A stretch of 64,000 bases of DNA from Pseudohongiella sp. O18 (GTDB lineage: Bacteria; Pseudomonadota; Gammaproteobacteria; Pseudomonadales; Pseudohongiellaceae), in the NCBI RefSeq assembly GCF_021729085.1, contig NZ_JAJSAR010000001.1, positions 1,116,001 to 1,180,000 on the forward strand, read 5' to 3'. The translations under genes and the position numbers were made by a program. Under the pieces are notes generated by a model. That model ran no database searches. It was not told the origin of the DNA and was given only the letters and a program-made list of their open reading frames with translations. Shown here in pieces: positions 19,560 to 30,444 of this stretch (within the stretch, counting starts at the first letter, position 1; every line of letters starts with the position of its first letter).

Positions 19560-20630
19560 TCACGTCAGCTGCTGCAATAGCTTCTTGACTGGTGCAGCCA
19601 GACCAACCTGGGGCGTCTGTGTCTGGCTGTGATACCAGATTATACCTGCAGAATCTGCGACCCCGCGGCCCGGTTGGCCAGCGTCGATTGAACCAGTGAC
19701 ATGCACCGGGGTGATGTGCAGACGAAAATGACTGAATGTGTGGCTGACCTTAGGCCAGATGCTGCCAATCTGCAACTGACGATCGTGCAGCCACTGATCC
19801 AGGGAATCCCTGTCTTCGCACTCGGGGAAACTCCACAGGCCACCCCAGATGCCGGAGGCCTGTCGCTGCTGCAGGAATATCCGGCCATCGGCGTCCTGCC
19901 ACATGATCATATAGACAGACTTCTCCGGTAAGGGTTGGCGTGGTTTGCTGGCCGGAATTTGCGACTCAATACCCTGCTGTCTGGCCTGACAGTGTTTGAC
20001 GAGTGGGCAATGCAGGCAGGCCGGCCTGCTGCGCGTGCAGAGCGTTGCACCCAGGTCCATCATGGCCTGTGCGTAGTCACCAAAGCGTTGCGCCGGAGTC
20101 GAGGCGTCGGCGAGCTCCCAAAGTTGTGCCAGAGTCTTGCTGTTGCCGGGCCATTCGGAAATCGCGTAATAACGGCAAAGAACGCGCTTCACGTTACCGT
20201 CCAGAATGACGCCACGCCTGTTCAGCGCCAGAGCCAGAATGGCGCCGGCGGTGGAACGCCCGATGCCGGGCAGCGATTCAAGTAATTCAAGCGATACGGG
20301 AAACTCGCCGTCGAATTCGCTAACTACTCGCTGGGCCGTTTTGTGCAGGTTACGGGCCCTGGCGTAGTAACCCAGGCCTGTCCACAGGTGCAGCACTTCA
20401 TCGAGGGGCGCTGCAGCCAGCGCTTCGACTGTCGGGAAGCTGCCCATAAAGCGCTGGTAATAGGGGATGACCGTGCTGACCTGAGTCTGCTGCAGCATGA
20501 TCTCTGAAACCCAGACGCGATAGGCCGTTTGATCATGCTGCCACGGTAAATCATGCCGGCCGTGGTCATCAAACCATTCCAGGATCACTCCTGAGTCCAG
20601 GAGTGGCGGATTTTTCCTTGCTGCTGGCAC
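19560..20630 (-). CDS. mutY: Adenine DNA glycosylase MutY
   Basis: The 356-residue protein removes adenine mispaired with 8-oxoguanine. The helix-hairpin-helix region LESLPGIGRSTAGAILALA is followed by the catalytic-Asp segment LDGNVKRVLCRYY. The [4Fe-4S] ligands appear as C-X6-C-X2-C-X5-C in CTRSRPACLHCPLVKHC. The C terminus is the NUDIX-like domain that recognises 8-oxoguanine (WGGLWSFPECEDRDSL). The start lies two bases after the asmA stop, indicating co-transcription. Confidence 0.97.
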   Translation of the reverse strand: MPAARKNPPLLDSGVILEWFDDHGRHDLPWQHDQTAYRVWVSEIMLQQTQVSTVIPYYQRFMGSFPTVEALAAAPLDEVLHLWTGLGYYARARNLHKTAQRVVSEFDGEFPVSLELLESLPGIGRSTAGAILALALNRRGVILDGNVKRVLCRYYAISEWPGNSKTLAQLWELADASTPAQRFGDYAQAMMDLGATLCTRSRPACLHCPLVKHCQARQQGIESQIPASKPRQPLPEKSVYMIMWQDADGRIFLQQRQASGIWGGLWSFPECEDRDSLDQWLHDRQLQIGSIWPKVSHTFSHFRLHITPVHVTGSIDAGQPGRGVADSAGIIWYHSQTQTPQVGLAAPVKKLLQQLT

Positions 20631-20632
20631 TA

Positions 20633-22648
20633 TCAGTTGTTCTGGAAAAGTTCGCGCACGCGGTTACGCAGGCGCTCGACCTGCTCGCCTATGGCCTCGC
20701 TGGCGCGGCGTTCCACTTCATTGCGAGCCATTTGCGCAAACACCTCGCGCACGCGTTGCAGATCGGGGCTGCAATATTGCAGACCGGGGTCCGCGAAGGC
20801 GGCGTCGCATCGAATGGGCCAGGGGATATTGTGATAATTCGGGTTGACTCGTATTGTCTGAGGTGCCGGCTCGCCCAGAATAGTAAACTCTACGCTGTAA
20901 TCAAATTCACCTTGATCCAGGTTGATTCCGCCGGTACCGCTTACATCAAAATTATCCAGTCGCACGCGCAATTCCTGATTCTCATCGAGACCGTCGTTAA
21001 ACAGCAGGTATGCCTCGACATTGTTGAAGCGAACGGTGTCAGCCCACTGCGCAGCGAGATTGCCATCGGGGTTGAGCACCGAGATGGCTGCAAACACCTG
21101 TTTCAACATAGTGATGTCCACCGAGCTGTTGGCTACCTGCATCTGGCTCGCACCAGAGATGCTGTTGAGCAGGGCGTCAACGGTATTGCCCTGCATGGTA
21201 TGGCTGGTGTTGGCGTTAAAATTACCAGTGAAAAAGCCCAATCTGGGTTTGTCCTCAGTCAGTGCTGCAGCACTGACATTCTCAAGCTGAGTCTCGATCT
21301 CGACACGCGCAGGCCTGCTGCTGGCATTGACGGAGGCGGTCGCAGCCAGCGTGCCGTCGTAGAAACCTGCGGGCTGGCTGACCAGATTAAGCACGCCATT
21401 CTGGATTTGCAGGGTGGCACTGACTGGTGCCAGACGCAGACCAGAATAGCTAATGGAGTCAAAGGAATGGTTGCCGCGCAAATCCAGTGTGTTCAGGATC
21501 TCCAGTGGCAGCTCAGTTGCATTGGCGGTGGATGTGCCACCACTGGTACCAGAGCCTGGGGCAGAGACTTGTCCTTGTTCGGAGGCAGGCAGCCAGTCGT
21601 CGAGGTTGATGTCGCCGCCGCGCAATTCGTAGCCAATCATCATGCGACGGTTGCCGGTGGCGAACAACAGGTCGCCGGTCAATTCCACGCTGGTGTCATT
21701 GAGTCCCAGCAACAGCTCCTGCAGTGTGACACCTTCGGTATCACCGTTGACCCGCAGAGTCTGAACAGTAATCTGCTGCTCGTCTGGCGCTGGCATGCTG
21801 TCTTCTGGTAACGCCATGAAGTTTTCCAGCAGGTAACTAAGATTAAACGGCTGACTGCTGAGGTCAGCCTGCCAGCTCAGATCGTTGCGGAAGTTGTTGA
21901 TTTCGGCTGAGCCGGTAATCAGCAATGGGCTGAGATTGAATCTGATGTCACTCAGTGCAATGTCACCAGCGTCCAGGTCGATGGATGTGTCGCTCTGCAG
22001 ATTCAGGTCGAGACGCCGATTGGTGGTCTGATCAATCAGCTGAGTGCTGATTTCCAGCGGAAACTGCTGGCCCTGCAGGTTGGTATTCGAGCCCGACAGG
22101 TTCAGACGTCGCAGGCTGGCATTGAGCCCCTGTTGCTGATCCTGTATGTCGATACTCGCATTATTGAGGGTCACCTGCGCAATGTTGATATCGACCGGTA
22201 TGCTGCCGGCACTGCTGGTCTGGGCAGGTGCCTCACTGGGTGGCAGGTCCAGCAGCCAGTTGGTCTGGCCGTTGCTGTCGACGGTCCAGTTGATGTGCAG
22301 GTCTTCGGCAATGAATTCCTGAAGGTTCAGCTCTCCCCGGAACAGGCCTGCTGGTTCCAGCCGAAGTGCTACGTTAGAGAAGGAAGCCAGCTCCTGCGGT
22401 GTCACGCCATTGCTCAGGCGCACATCCTGCAGGCTGAGCCCGAAAACCGGCCTGAAAGTCCAGTTCATGTCCCCGGCAATCTGCAGTTGCAGGCCTGTCT
22501 GACTGGCGACCAGGTCCTCCAGCACGGGTCGGTACCGATTGGGGTCGATTACCACAAATAGAATCAACGCCAGCGCAACAACAAAAACAAGCAGGCCGGT
22601 GATAAAAAAAGTCAGGTACTTCAATAACTTTGACATGGATTGCCGCAT
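20633..22648 (-). CDS. asmA: AsmA family outer-membrane assembly/lipid transport-related protein
   Basis: The 671-residue protein has one N-terminal membrane segment (about residues 11-32, LTFFITGLLVFVVALALILF) followed by VIDPNRYRPVLEDLVASQTG. This is the AsmA signature, and a long beta-rich periplasmic region with the AsmA C-terminal domain follows. AsmA-like proteins are thought to bridge inner and outer membranes for lipid movement. An in-frame ATG at 22636 (MSKLLKYL) with GGGG upstream is an equally good start. First gene of an asmA-mutY-yggX group. Confidence 0.9.
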   Translation of the reverse strand: MRQSMSKLLKYLTFFITGLLVFVVALALILFVVIDPNRYRPVLEDLVASQTGLQLQIAGDMNWTFRPVFGLSLQDVRLSNGVTPQELASFSNVALRLEPAGLFRGELNLQEFIAEDLHINWTVDSNGQTNWLLDLPPSEAPAQTSSAGSIPVDINIAQVTLNNASIDIQDQQQGLNASLRRLNLSGSNTNLQGQQFPLEISTQLIDQTTNRRLDLNLQSDTSIDLDAGDIALSDIRFNLSPLLITGSAEINNFRNDLSWQADLSSQPFNLSYLLENFMALPEDSMPAPDEQQITVQTLRVNGDTEGVTLQELLLGLNDTSVELTGDLLFATGNRRMMIGYELRGGDINLDDWLPASEQGQVSAPGSGTSGGTSTANATELPLEILNTLDLRGNHSFDSISYSGLRLAPVSATLQIQNGVLNLVSQPAGFYDGTLAATASVNASSRPARVEIETQLENVSAAALTEDKPRLGFFTGNFNANTSHTMQGNTVDALLNSISGASQMQVANSSVDITMLKQVFAAISVLNPDGNLAAQWADTVRFNNVEAYLLFNDGLDENQELRVRLDNFDVSGTGGINLDQGEFDYSVEFTILGEPAPQTIRVNPNYHNIPWPIRCDAAFADPGLQYCSPDLQRVREVFAQMARNEVERRASEAIGEQVERLRNRVRELFQNN

Positions 22649-22829
22649 CCCCGGAGCAGACTGAACATGGCCTTTGATTGTCGCACGAAATCGGATGGGT
22701 GCAAAATTTGCGAAGTTTGAGGAGGTTCTGGCGGGAGGTCAGGCGGTAGTTGCAGGGAAGCAACTCTGTGAGACAGCGAAGCGACGGCTGCCTGGCAGCA
22801 GCCGTCAGTGCTGCGCTTAAAGAGACCCC

Positions 22830-23204
22830 TCAGGAGTTGGCTTCAATGGCGGTCTCCAGCTCCTGCAAAAGTGCCGGGTCTGCTGACGCCATCTGAATGA
22901 TCTGATTGTACTGTTGAATGCTCAGATCATTGGCTTCAACGGCCTGCTGCATTTCTCCCTGCGCAGCCTGCTGCAGGGTGTTAGCTTCAGCTTCATCAGT
23001 TACCGACTGCAGCTGCTGTGCATACCGCATCTGGATTTCCATGATGTCAGTGTAGGCTGCCACAAAGTTATCCTTCAGCTCGGCTGTCAGTTCCATTTGC
23101 GGCGCACTCTGTGGCGCGGCCTGCGGTGCTGGCTGGGCGTGAACGGGTGCAGCGAGGAAGGCAAGAGCGCAGGTCAGCGGCAAGAAAATCAGCTTCTTCA
23201 ACAT
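22830..23204 (-). CDS. DUF4168-type exported protein
   Basis: The 124-residue protein has a signal peptide (cleavage near PVHAQPA), a short Gln/Pro/Ala-rich linker and a helical domain with FVAAYTDIMEIQMRYAQQL and NDLSIQQYNQIIQMASADPAL, the pattern of DUF4168. The function of the family is unknown to me. The start is well supported by GGAGGA about 8 bases upstream. It is monocistronic between asmA and the response regulator. Confidence 0.8.
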   Translation of the reverse strand: MLKKLIFLPLTCALAFLAAPVHAQPAPQAAPQSAPQMELTAELKDNFVAAYTDIMEIQMRYAQQLQSVTDEAEANTLQQAAQGEMQQAVEANDLSIQQYNQIIQMASADPALLQELETAIEANS

Positions 23205-23424
23205 GATGGGTATCCTCCATAGTGTTCATGTGTCATGCTGTTATTCAAGCATCATGCCAGTCTGTGGCTTTGTCTAATTCACTGATATTGTTAGTTAAAT
23301 GATTTTCGATTGAGGCTTGCCTGGTGTGTCAGAGTGGCGCATGTGCCTGTGTGGGTGTGTCAGATGGCCATTCAGGCACCAGTTCCGCCAACCCAGGCGC
23401 CGCCTTGTCGGCACACTGATCCAG

Positions 23425-24915
23425 TCAACTGTCATCGCCAGTTTCCGCATCTGTGTCATCTCCAAGCTTGCGATACAGCGTTCTTCGACCAATTCCAAGT
23501 GCGTTGGCGGTTTGCCGCTTGTTTCCTTTGAAGCGCTGCAGGGTATAGTCAATATAGGCCTGCTCCAGCACAGGCAGTGAGATCCATTTCTCCGGATCCG
23601 GCTGGCTGCTCTCAAGGCGGTTGATCAAATCCAGAAATACGGATTCCCGCGACACCCTGCCACCGATCTTTGCCTTGTCTGCATCACTGAGTTTGGGTGC
23701 CGACAGTGTTGAGCTTGCGTGCCGCAGGCGCTCCGGCATGTCCTGTAGTCCTATTTCGCTGCCCTGACAGAACGTGACGGCTCGCTCGATGGTGCTGGCG
23801 AGTTCGCGCACATTGCCGGGGAAGCCGTATTGACGCAGCCGCAACAGGGCGGACTCTTCGATCGCCGTTATGTTTTTGTTCTGCTGCAGGCTGACGCGCC
23901 GGATGAAATGTGCAATCAAAAGATCAAGATCATCGTCCCGATCACGTAGCGCGGGCACCTCGATAGCGAAGGTCTGCAGGCGAAAATACAGATCCTCACG
24001 AAAGCGCCCGTCGTTTACCTCCTGCTCCAGCTTACGGTTGGTGGCGGCAAGAATACGGACATCCAGCTGTTTCTCCTGATCAGCCCCTACCGGTCGAATA
24101 CGACCATCCTGCAGAATTCGCAGTAACTTGGCCTGCATCTCGACAGGCATTTCACCAATTTCATCCAGCAGCAGACTGCCACCGTCTGCCTCGGCAAACA
24201 GGCCCTGACGTGCCTTCTGGGCACCCGTAAATGCGGTTGCGGTGTGGCCGAAGAGCTCACTTTCCAGCAGCGCTGGCGGGATGCCCGCGCAATTGATAGC
24301 AATGAAAGGCGCGTTTTTTCGATCGCTTTCGGCATGAATGGCGCGTGCCACGAGCTCCTTGCCAGTGCCACTTTCACCGGAGATCAACACCGGACCGCCC
24401 GCTCGCGCGACCATCCGGATATTGTTGAATAACTGCTGCATGGCCAGACTGCGGCCCAGCATGCCGTGAAACTCCTGGTCGTCAATCAGAGCCTTGTAGC
24501 GTGCCAGTTCTTCCTGGAGCCGGCGACGCTGTATGACCCGTTCGGCACTGATTCGCAAGTGATCCAGTTTGATGGGTTTGGTTAAAAAGTCATCGGCCCC
24601 CTGCTTGAGAGCGTCGACGGCCTGCTCTACGGTGCCAAACGCAGTAACCATGATAAACCCTGGTCCAGGGCTGTTTTGCTGAGAGCTTGTTGCCCGGATA
24701 TGACCCAGCAGATCCAGTCCGGTGTCCCCGGGGAGACGCAGGTCGCTGATAATCAATTGCACGTCATGCTTCTCCAGCATCAGCGCGGCTTTGCGTGCAT
24801 CACTAACAGCCATCACCTGGTAGCCGGCATCCGTCAGCTCTTCGGTGAGCAGCTCGCGCAGTGACTCATCGTCCTCGACAATTAAAACGGTGTCTTGTGT
24901 GATGTTGTCATCCAT
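23425..24915 (-). CDS. NtrC-type sigma-54 response regulator with altered GAFTGA loop
   Basis: The 496-residue protein has three domains: receiver (residues 8-125, phosphoacceptor D58 in ISDLRLPGD, LTKPI), AAA+ activator (about 150-385, Walker A GESGTGKE at 180-187, Walker B region LLLDEIGEM) and a Fis-type helix-turn-helix at the end (NKRQTANALGIGRRTLYRKLG). The sigma-54 contact loop, normally GAFTGA, reads TAFTGA at residues 227-232. Its partner kinase gene ends 51 bases upstream, so the pair is probably one operon. Targets are unknown; no clear -24/-12 promoter was recognised in the window. Confidence 0.93.
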   Translation of the reverse strand: MDDNITQDTVLIVEDDESLRELLTEELTDAGYQVMAVSDARKAALMLEKHDVQLIISDLRLPGDTGLDLLGHIRATSSQQNSPGPGFIMVTAFGTVEQAVDALKQGADDFLTKPIKLDHLRISAERVIQRRRLQEELARYKALIDDQEFHGMLGRSLAMQQLFNNIRMVARAGGPVLISGESGTGKELVARAIHAESDRKNAPFIAINCAGIPPALLESELFGHTATAFTGAQKARQGLFAEADGGSLLLDEIGEMPVEMQAKLLRILQDGRIRPVGADQEKQLDVRILAATNRKLEQEVNDGRFREDLYFRLQTFAIEVPALRDRDDDLDLLIAHFIRRVSLQQNKNITAIEESALLRLRQYGFPGNVRELASTIERAVTFCQGSEIGLQDMPERLRHASSTLSAPKLSDADKAKIGGRVSRESVFLDLINRLESSQPDPEKWISLPVLEQAYIDYTLQRFKGNKRQTANALGIGRRTLYRKLGDDTDAETGDDS

Positions 24916-24966
24916 TCGATGTCCCGGTGCGTTTCCTCTGGTCGGTTCATGGGCGGTCAGGGTGCG

Positions 24967-26403
24967 TCAGGCCTGAGGGGCTGACGCAGGCAGATGGATC
25001 GTGAAGCAGGCGCCGCCCAGACTTTCGGAGCGCGCCACCGAGATATGTCCTCCGTGGTCAGCAACGGCTGCGTGGGCAACAGCAAGTCCCAGCCCCGTGC
25101 CCTGACCCACTGGTTTGGTCGTAAAAAATGGGTCGAACAGATTTGGCAGCTCGTCTTCGCTGATTCCGTCCCCATCATCCTCGATCATGATGCGGGTTGA
25201 TTGCGACCCTGATTTGTCCACGACATCCCAGCTGATCCTGATCTGAGACTGGCAGGCATGAAGCGCATTGCCGATCAGATTGCTGAGAGCCTGGTCGAAG
25301 CGCATCGCGTCCACTCGCACACGAAGGGGGCTGCCCTCGACCTTGATAGTCGGCTGGCCGTGGCACAGCGAGTCCCTGGCGCTGAGCGCTGCTGCCAGCG
25401 CATGGTCGGTGGCCTGTTCGACCAGCTGGCTGATTTCCAGGCTGACACGCTGCAGCGGGTTATCGCGGCCATAATCCAGCAGCTGCCGGATGATGACTTC
25501 CATGCGCTGGGCCTGGGAACGAATCTGCGTCAGACAGCGACCGGTCCTGGACTCGCTGTCCGTTTCCCGCAGGGCCTGCTGGGCTTTGCCGTCCAGAGCC
25601 GCCAGCGGGCTGCCGAGCTCGTGAGCGATACCGGCAGACAGGCGCCCAATTGTTGCCAGTTTTTCTGAGCTCTCTATGCGGTCCAGCATGTTGTTGATGC
25701 TGCCAGATATATTCCTGACTTCTGCGGGGCCTTCGATCACGAGGCGGGCCTGGGAGTCTTTGCTCCTGATCTGCTTTATCCCCTCCAGCATCCGGCGCAG
25801 TGGTCTGCCCAGTGCATAGTGATGACCTCCGATCACGATAATGGCCAGTAGCAGGCAGAGGCCGGCAAGCGCAAACCAGGCGGTGGCGCGCACCATGGCG
25901 ATGTAGTTACTGAAGTCGCTGCCGCGCCGGGTCAGTTGCAACAGCCCGTTGATGCGACCACCGGCATCGGTCAGAGGCACGAAGTAGGAGAAAATTTCCT
26001 CATTGCCTGCCTGAGAGAATTCGCCCAGCTGATCGCCAGAGGCGGCCAGTGATGCTGCCTGATCGGTCGCCACGCGCGCCGCGCGGCGGCCACTGCGGGC
26101 TACTTCTTCACCATTTTCGTCGTAGACATAGGCGCCGTAGACTACGTCGATGGTGAATGCGGAATTTAATGCCTGGTTGATCGAACCGATGCGATCCCGT
26201 TCAAGCGCATGACTCAAGGGCAGGCGGATGGCATGTGCGATCAGCTCGATATCCTGCTGCATGCGCTGATTTACCTGATCTTCCAGCAGGCGCAGCGACC
26301 ACGAGCCGGCCAGCGCCACTACCAGCACAACCGGGATCAGCACGCCAGCCAGCAATGCCAGACGCAGGGTATAGAGAATTTTGACCGAGCCGGGAATCTG
26401 CAT
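24967..26403 (-). CDS. Membrane sensor histidine kinase
   Basis: A 478-residue kinase. Membrane segments lie at about 14-36 and 173-192, flanking a 135-residue periplasmic sensor that starts like a double-Cache/sCache region. A HAMP domain follows (about 195-248), then the H-box with H261 in [11 protein letters not shown], an N-box [11 protein letters not shown] and G-boxes DDGDGI and GTGLGL. It should phosphorylate the adjacent NtrC-type regulator. It is divergent from hisB. The ligand cannot be inferred. Confidence 0.92.
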   Translation of the reverse strand: MQIPGSVKILYTLRLALLAGVLIPVVLVVALAGSWSLRLLEDQVNQRMQQDIELIAHAIRLPLSHALERDRIGSINQALNSAFTIDVVYGAYVYDENGEEVARSGRRAARVATDQAASLAASGDQLGEFSQAGNEEIFSYFVPLTDAGGRINGLLQLTRRGSDFSNYIAMVRATAWFALAGLCLLLAIIVIGGHHYALGRPLRRMLEGIKQIRSKDSQARLVIEGPAEVRNISGSINNMLDRIESSEKLATIGRLSAGIAHELGSPLAALDGKAQQALRETDSESRTGRCLTQIRSQAQRMEVIIRQLLDYGRDNPLQRVSLEISQLVEQATDHALAAALSARDSLCHGQPTIKVEGSPLRVRVDAMRFDQALSNLIGNALHACQSQIRISWDVVDKSGSQSTRIMIEDDGDGISEDELPNLFDPFFTTKPVGQGTGLGLAVAHAAVADHGGHISVARSESLGGACFTIHLPASAPQA

Positions 26404-26452
26404 GTTTTTTTACTTTAGCAGTCCGGCCGGCGGATGGGAAACGCGCTACTGG

Positions 26453-26479
26453 CTGGCAATGGCCTTAAAGGCGTATAAT
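26453..26479 (+). promoter_or_regulatory. Possible promoter of the his gene cluster
   Basis: A perfect TATAAT (26474-26479) lies 33 bases before the hisB ATG. The best -35-like word is CTGGCA (26453-26458) at a short spacing of 15, so the upstream half is weak. Confidence 0.45.
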
Positions 26480-26512
26480 GCGCGCGCAATTCAGACTTTT
26501 CAGGATAGGTTG

Positions 26513-27118
26513 ATGTCTACATCGTCAGAGCAGGGCCGTCAGGCAGCAGTCGAGCGCAATACCAAAGAAACGCAGATCAAGGTTTCAGTTAACCTGGATG
26601 GCAGTGGCGTATTGAAGTGCCAGACAGGCTTGCCGTTTCTGGATCACATGCTGGATCAGATTGCCCGTCACGGCCTGATCGACATGGATATTGTCGCCAA
26701 TGGTGATCTGGAAATTGATGCCCACCACACCGTCGAGGACCTGGGCATCACGCTTGGTATGGCATTCAACAAGGCGCTGGATCGTAAGGGCATTCGCCGC
26801 TACGGACATGCCTATGTGCCACTGGATGAAGCCCTGTCGCGGGTTGTCATCGACTTTTCCGGCCGCCCTGGTCTGGAATTCCACGTGCCGTTCACCCGCG
26901 CCTCTGTGGGTGGTTTTGATGTGGACCTGTTCCACGAGTTCTTCCAGGGATTCGTCAATCATGCGCTGGTAACCCTGCATGTCGACAATCTGCGCGGGCA
27001 CAATACTCATCACCAGATTGAAACCGTATTCAAGGCCTTTGGACGTGCGCTGCGCATGGCCATGGAAATTGATCCACGCAGTGCCAACGTTGTGCCCTCC
27101 ACCAAGGGTTGTCTGTAA
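26513..27118 (+). CDS. hisB: Imidazoleglycerol-phosphate dehydratase
   Basis: The 201-residue monofunctional HisB has the repeated metal-binding His motifs: [38 protein letters not shown] and GHNTHHQIE. It dehydrates imidazole glycerol phosphate to imidazole acetol phosphate. The start at 26513 ([10 protein letters not shown]) follows AGGATAG; a longer in-frame extension to 26381 would overlap the kinase gene. No HisB phosphatase domain is attached. First of four his genes. Confidence 0.97.
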   Translation: MSTSSEQGRQAAVERNTKETQIKVSVNLDGSGVLKCQTGLPFLDHMLDQIARHGLIDMDIVANGDLEIDAHHTVEDLGITLGMAFNKALDRKGIRRYGHAYVPLDEALSRVVIDFSGRPGLEFHVPFTRASVGGFDVDLFHEFFQGFVNHALVTLHVDNLRGHNTHHQIETVFKAFGRALRMAMEIDPRSANVVPSTKGCL

Positions 27119-27145
27119 GCCATTGAACGACCGGTCGACACGCGT

Positions 27146-27808
27146 ATGAATAATGTAGCTGTTATCGACTACGGAATGGGCAACCTGCATTCCGTATCGA
27201 AAGCCATGGAAAGCCTGGGCGACGATGTCCGGGTAGAAATTACCAGCGATGCATCGCGCATTCTGGCAGCCGACCGAATCATTTTTCCTGGCGTCGGCGC
27301 CATACGTGATTGCATGGCCGAGATCCGCAGACTTGGCGTTGATGCTATCGTCAGTCAGGCTCTGGCAGCCAGCAAACCCGTACTGGCCATCTGTGTTGGC
27401 ATGCAGGCCTTGATGGAAAGCAGCGAAGAAAACGGGCACGTCGAGTGTCTGGGATTGCTGCCAGGTACGGTTAAACGCTTTGGCGGCGAGACTGGCAATG
27501 GCGTTTTGCTTGATGTTGACGGCAAACGTCTCAAAGTGCCGCACATGGGCTGGAACCAGGTACAGCAGAGGCAGGCCCACCCACTATGGCAGGGCATCGA
27601 AGACAACAGCCGCTTCTATTTTGTTCACAGCTACTTTGTGGCACCAACGGATGCGTCACTGTGTGCAGCGACCACAGATTATGGGCATACATTTGCATCC
27701 GCGTTGAGCAAAGGCTCTCTGTTTGCCGTTCAGTTTCACCCTGAAAAAAGCCAGCACAGCGGCCTGCAGCTGCTGCGTAATTTTCTGGCCTGGGATGGTC
27801 GCGCCTGA
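27146..27808 (+). CDS. hisH: Imidazole glycerol phosphate synthase glutaminase subunit
   Basis: The 220-residue class I glutamine amidotransferase supplies ammonia to HisF. The Cys nucleophile lies in [13 protein letters not shown], and the His-Glu pair is in [14 protein letters not shown]. The N-terminal [12 protein letters not shown] is typical. It lies 27 bases after hisB. Confidence 0.97.
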   Translation: MNNVAVIDYGMGNLHSVSKAMESLGDDVRVEITSDASRILAADRIIFPGVGAIRDCMAEIRRLGVDAIVSQALAASKPVLAICVGMQALMESSEENGHVECLGLLPGTVKRFGGETGNGVLLDVDGKRLKVPHMGWNQVQQRQAHPLWQGIEDNSRFYFVHSYFVAPTDASLCAATTDYGHTFASALSKGSLFAVQFHPEKSQHSGLQLLRNFLAWDGRA

Positions 27809-27873
27809 CCGGCGGCTAACTGCAGGTGTTTGATTTTCCCAAAAGAAGACAATTTTTTGCAAGGTTTTGACTC

Positions 27874-28617
27874 ATGCTGGTGATACCCGCGATTGACTTG
27901 AAAGACGGCCAGTGCGTTCGCCTGCGCCAGGGACGTATGGAAGATTCAACTGTTTTCTCCGACAACCCGGTCCAGACAGCTCAGCACTGGAAGGAACAGG
28001 GTGCCAGACGATTGCATCTGGTCGATCTGAATGGCGCGTTTGCTGGTGAGCCGGTCAATGGAGCCATCGTTGAGGCGATCGCCAAAGCCTACCCTGACCT
28101 GCCCTTGCAGATCGGCGGCGGTATCCGTGATCTGAAAACCATCGAATACTATCTGGGTGTTGGTGTCCAATACGTGATCATCGGTACACAGGCTGTCAAA
28201 GAACCTGTGTTTGTGACGCAGGCCTGCCGCGAATTCCCTGGTCGGGTAATTGTGGGTCTGGACGCCAAAGATGGCTGGGTTGCAACGGATGGCTGGGCGG
28301 AAGTATCAACCACCAATGTAGTAGACCTGGCACAACAGTTTGCTGATGATGGTGTTGAAGCGATCATCTATACAGATATCGCTCGCGACGGCATGATGCA
28401 GGGCGTTAACGTCGAAGCCACTGTAAGGCTGGCAAGCGCGACGCGCGTCCCGGTGATTGCGTCGGGCGGTGTCAGTCGTATGGAAGATATTGCCGAGCTG
28501 GTTTCTGTCGCCAAAACGCCTTCAGGTGGCGGTATTATGGGTGCCATTACCGGACGTGCAATCTATGAGGGTGCGTTGGACCTGGCGGCAGCGCAGGCAT
28601 ATTGCGACAGCCACTGA
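27874..28617 (+). CDS. hisA: ProFAR isomerase
   Basis: A 247-residue TIM barrel with [20 protein letters not shown] at the N terminus, the half-barrel phosphate sites QIGGGIRDL and [12 protein letters not shown], and the conserved [11 protein letters not shown]. It isomerises ProFAR to PRFAR, the substrate of HisH-HisF. It shares the two-fold repeat of the HisA/HisF family. Confidence 0.97.
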   Translation: MLVIPAIDLKDGQCVRLRQGRMEDSTVFSDNPVQTAQHWKEQGARRLHLVDLNGAFAGEPVNGAIVEAIAKAYPDLPLQIGGGIRDLKTIEYYLGVGVQYVIIGTQAVKEPVFVTQACREFPGRVIVGLDAKDGWVATDGWAEVSTTNVVDLAQQFADDGVEAIIYTDIARDGMMQGVNVEATVRLASATRVPVIASGGVSRMEDIAELVSVAKTPSGGGIMGAITGRAIYEGALDLAAAQAYCDSH

Positions 28618-28662
28618 ACTCTGGCGTAATCATTCAGGATGACTATTAGGAATTAAAGGCGC

Positions 28663-29436
28663 ATGGCACTAGCAAAACGAATCATCCCCTGCCTGGACTG
28701 CGACAAGGGACGGGTTGTCAAAGGCGTAAAATTCGAAGACATCCGTGATGCAGGTGACCCGGTCGAAATATCGCGACGTTACAGCGATGCAGGTGCCGAT
28801 GAAATCACGTTTCTTGATATAACAGCCTCCAGTGAAGGGCGCGAAACAACCGTTCAGACTGTAGAGGCGATAGCTGGTCAGGTGTTCATTCCGCTGACAG
28901 TTGGCGGTGGCATCCGAACTCTGGAAGATATCAGAACCATGCTCAATGCCGGCGCCGACAAGGTGTCGATCAATACCGCCGCTGTGGTAAACCCGGAGTT
29001 TGTACGCGAGGCTGCAGCGCGATTCGGGTCTCAGTGCATTGTGGTTGCGGTGGATGCCAAGAAAGTAAGCGAGGCCGGTGAGCCTGACCGCTGGGAAATA
29101 TTCACGCATGGTGGACGCAAACCAACCGGCCTGGATGCCATTGAGTGGGTCAAGCGCATGGTATCTTACGGGGCAGGAGAAATTCTTTTGACCAGTATGG
29201 ATCGTGATGGCACAAAAATCGGATTCGACCTGGCCCTGAATCGTGCGGTCAGTGACGCGGTTGATGTGCCTGTCATCGCATCAGGTGGTGTGGGTGAGCT
29301 GCAGCATCTGGTAGATGGTGTGCTGGAAGGTGGCGCTGACGCGGTATTGGCTGCCAGTATCTTCCACTTTGGTGAATACACAATCCCGCAGGCCAAACAA
29401 TACATGGCCGAGCATGGCATTGAGATGCGTCTATAG
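28663..29436 (+). CDS. hisF: Imidazole glycerol phosphate synthase cyclase subunit
   Basis: A 257-residue TIM barrel with [21 protein letters not shown] and the catalytic Asp residues in IPCLD and [11 protein letters not shown]. Phosphate sites are [11 protein letters not shown] and [12 protein letters not shown]. With HisH it forms the enzyme making IGP and AICAR. Its 3' end overlaps the convergent deacetylase gene by six bases, so the two transcripts collide tail to tail. Confidence 0.97.
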   Translation: MALAKRIIPCLDCDKGRVVKGVKFEDIRDAGDPVEISRRYSDAGADEITFLDITASSEGRETTVQTVEAIAGQVFIPLTVGGGIRTLEDIRTMLNAGADKVSINTAAVVNPEFVREAAARFGSQCIVVAVDAKKVSEAGEPDRWEIFTHGGRKPTGLDAIEWVKRMVSYGAGEILLTSMDRDGTKIGFDLALNRAVSDAVDVPVIASGGVGELQHLVDGVLEGGADAVLAASIFHFGEYTIPQAKQYMAEHGIEMRL

Positions 29437-30444
29437 TCTGCTGCTGTCCAGCAGCGTGGACACCAGCACCAGCTGCACACTGCCTAACGCCTGAAGCTGC
29501 GGCAGCCTCTCTTCAAGATAGGCGAGAGTTGCGGGGTAGGGGTGGCCGATGGCAACGGCTAATCCGCTTTGCTCAGCAATGCCTAAAGCACGCTGCATTT
29601 GCGCATCGATCGCCGACTCCTCGGCAACATTATCCAGAAAGACATGGCGCTTAAGCACCGGAATACCGTTCGATTTTGCCACGGTGGCTGCCACGCTCTG
29701 GGCGCTGGTCATGCTGTCAACAAAATACAGATCGTGCAATTTCAGTTCTTCCATCACCCACTGCATCGATTGAGTGACAGCAGTCAGTTCGCTGCCGGTA
29801 TGATTATTAATGCCCTTGAGGTGCGGGATGTCAGCAATCGCACTGCGAAGTGCCGCTATCAATGATGTCTGGTCCTGTTGGGCAGTCAGTGCGCCAGGTC
29901 CCGGGTCGCTACCGGCAAGATTACTCATTGGGGCATGCAGCATGATTTCCTTGCCTGCCTGGTGTCCCGCTTCGGCAAGTCCGTGTGCATGTGGGGTGAA
30001 TGGAAGAATGGCCAGCGTGACAGGGCCGGGCAAGTTCACTGCCTGTAGTCCAAGCTCCAGATTGTTGCCGATATCATCCAGAATAATGGCGAGGCGCGGA
30101 ACCGCTCCATCGAGTGCCGGGCTGGCCGCTGGTTCCCTGGGTTCAGCAATTTCCTTGGGTTCAGCAATCTGTGCCTCAGATAATGCTTCACCAGTCTCGG
30201 TGCCAGAAAGCGGCGTGTCATCTTGAGTGACACCAGACACCTCCGTCACTGCAGCTGTTTGCAGTTCTGCAACCTGAAGGGCAGGATTTGCCGTCGAAGT
30301 TTCCTGATTGGCTGGTGCGGAGGGCTCCAGAACCAGAATCAAAAGGCCCAGAAGAGTGATGGCGATAAGAACATGCTTGTTTGCATAGGGCGCTGCGCGA
30401 GCAAGCAGCGCGCGCAGCCGGGTCGTGCCAGGTGATGGGCTCAT
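29431..30444 (-). CDS. Divergent polysaccharide deacetylase family protein (YibQ-like)
   Basis: The 337-residue protein has an N-terminal membrane anchor ([17 protein letters not shown]), a low-complexity Glu/Pro/Ala linker and a C-terminal domain beginning [16 protein letters not shown] with [10 protein letters not shown] and [14 protein letters not shown]. This is the divergent NodB-fold group found beside envC and ctpA. I chose the ATG at 30444, which overlaps the ctpA stop (ATGA), over a start 27 bases further upstream. Activity is unproven in this family; a cell-wall or envelope role fits its neighbours. Confidence 0.88.
   Translation of the reverse strand: MSPSPGTTRLRALLARAAPYANKHVLIAITLLGLLILVLEPSAPANQETSTANPALQVAELQTAAVTEVSGVTQDDTPLSGTETGEALSEAQIAEPKEIAEPREPAASPALDGAVPRLAIILDDIGNNLELGLQAVNLPGPVTLAILPFTPHAHGLAEAGHQAGKEIMLHAPMSNLAGSDPGPGALTAQQDQTSLIAALRSAIADIPHLKGINNHTGSELTAVTQSMQWVMEELKLHDLYFVDSMTSAQSVAATVAKSNGIPVLKRHVFLDNVAEESAIDAQMQRALGIAEQSGLAVAIGHPYPATLAYLEERLPQLQALGSVQLVLVSTLLDSSRL

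Noticed and set aside
20603-21811. 402-residue plus-strand frame across mutY/asmA
   Set aside because: It lies wholly antisense to asmA, whose product is a recognisable membrane/periplasmic protein. The antisense product shows no domain.
26585-27580. 331-residue minus-strand frame across hisB and hisH
   Set aside because: It overlaps two clear his genes on the opposite strand, and its product is low-complexity His/Gln-rich; it is a codon-bias shadow.
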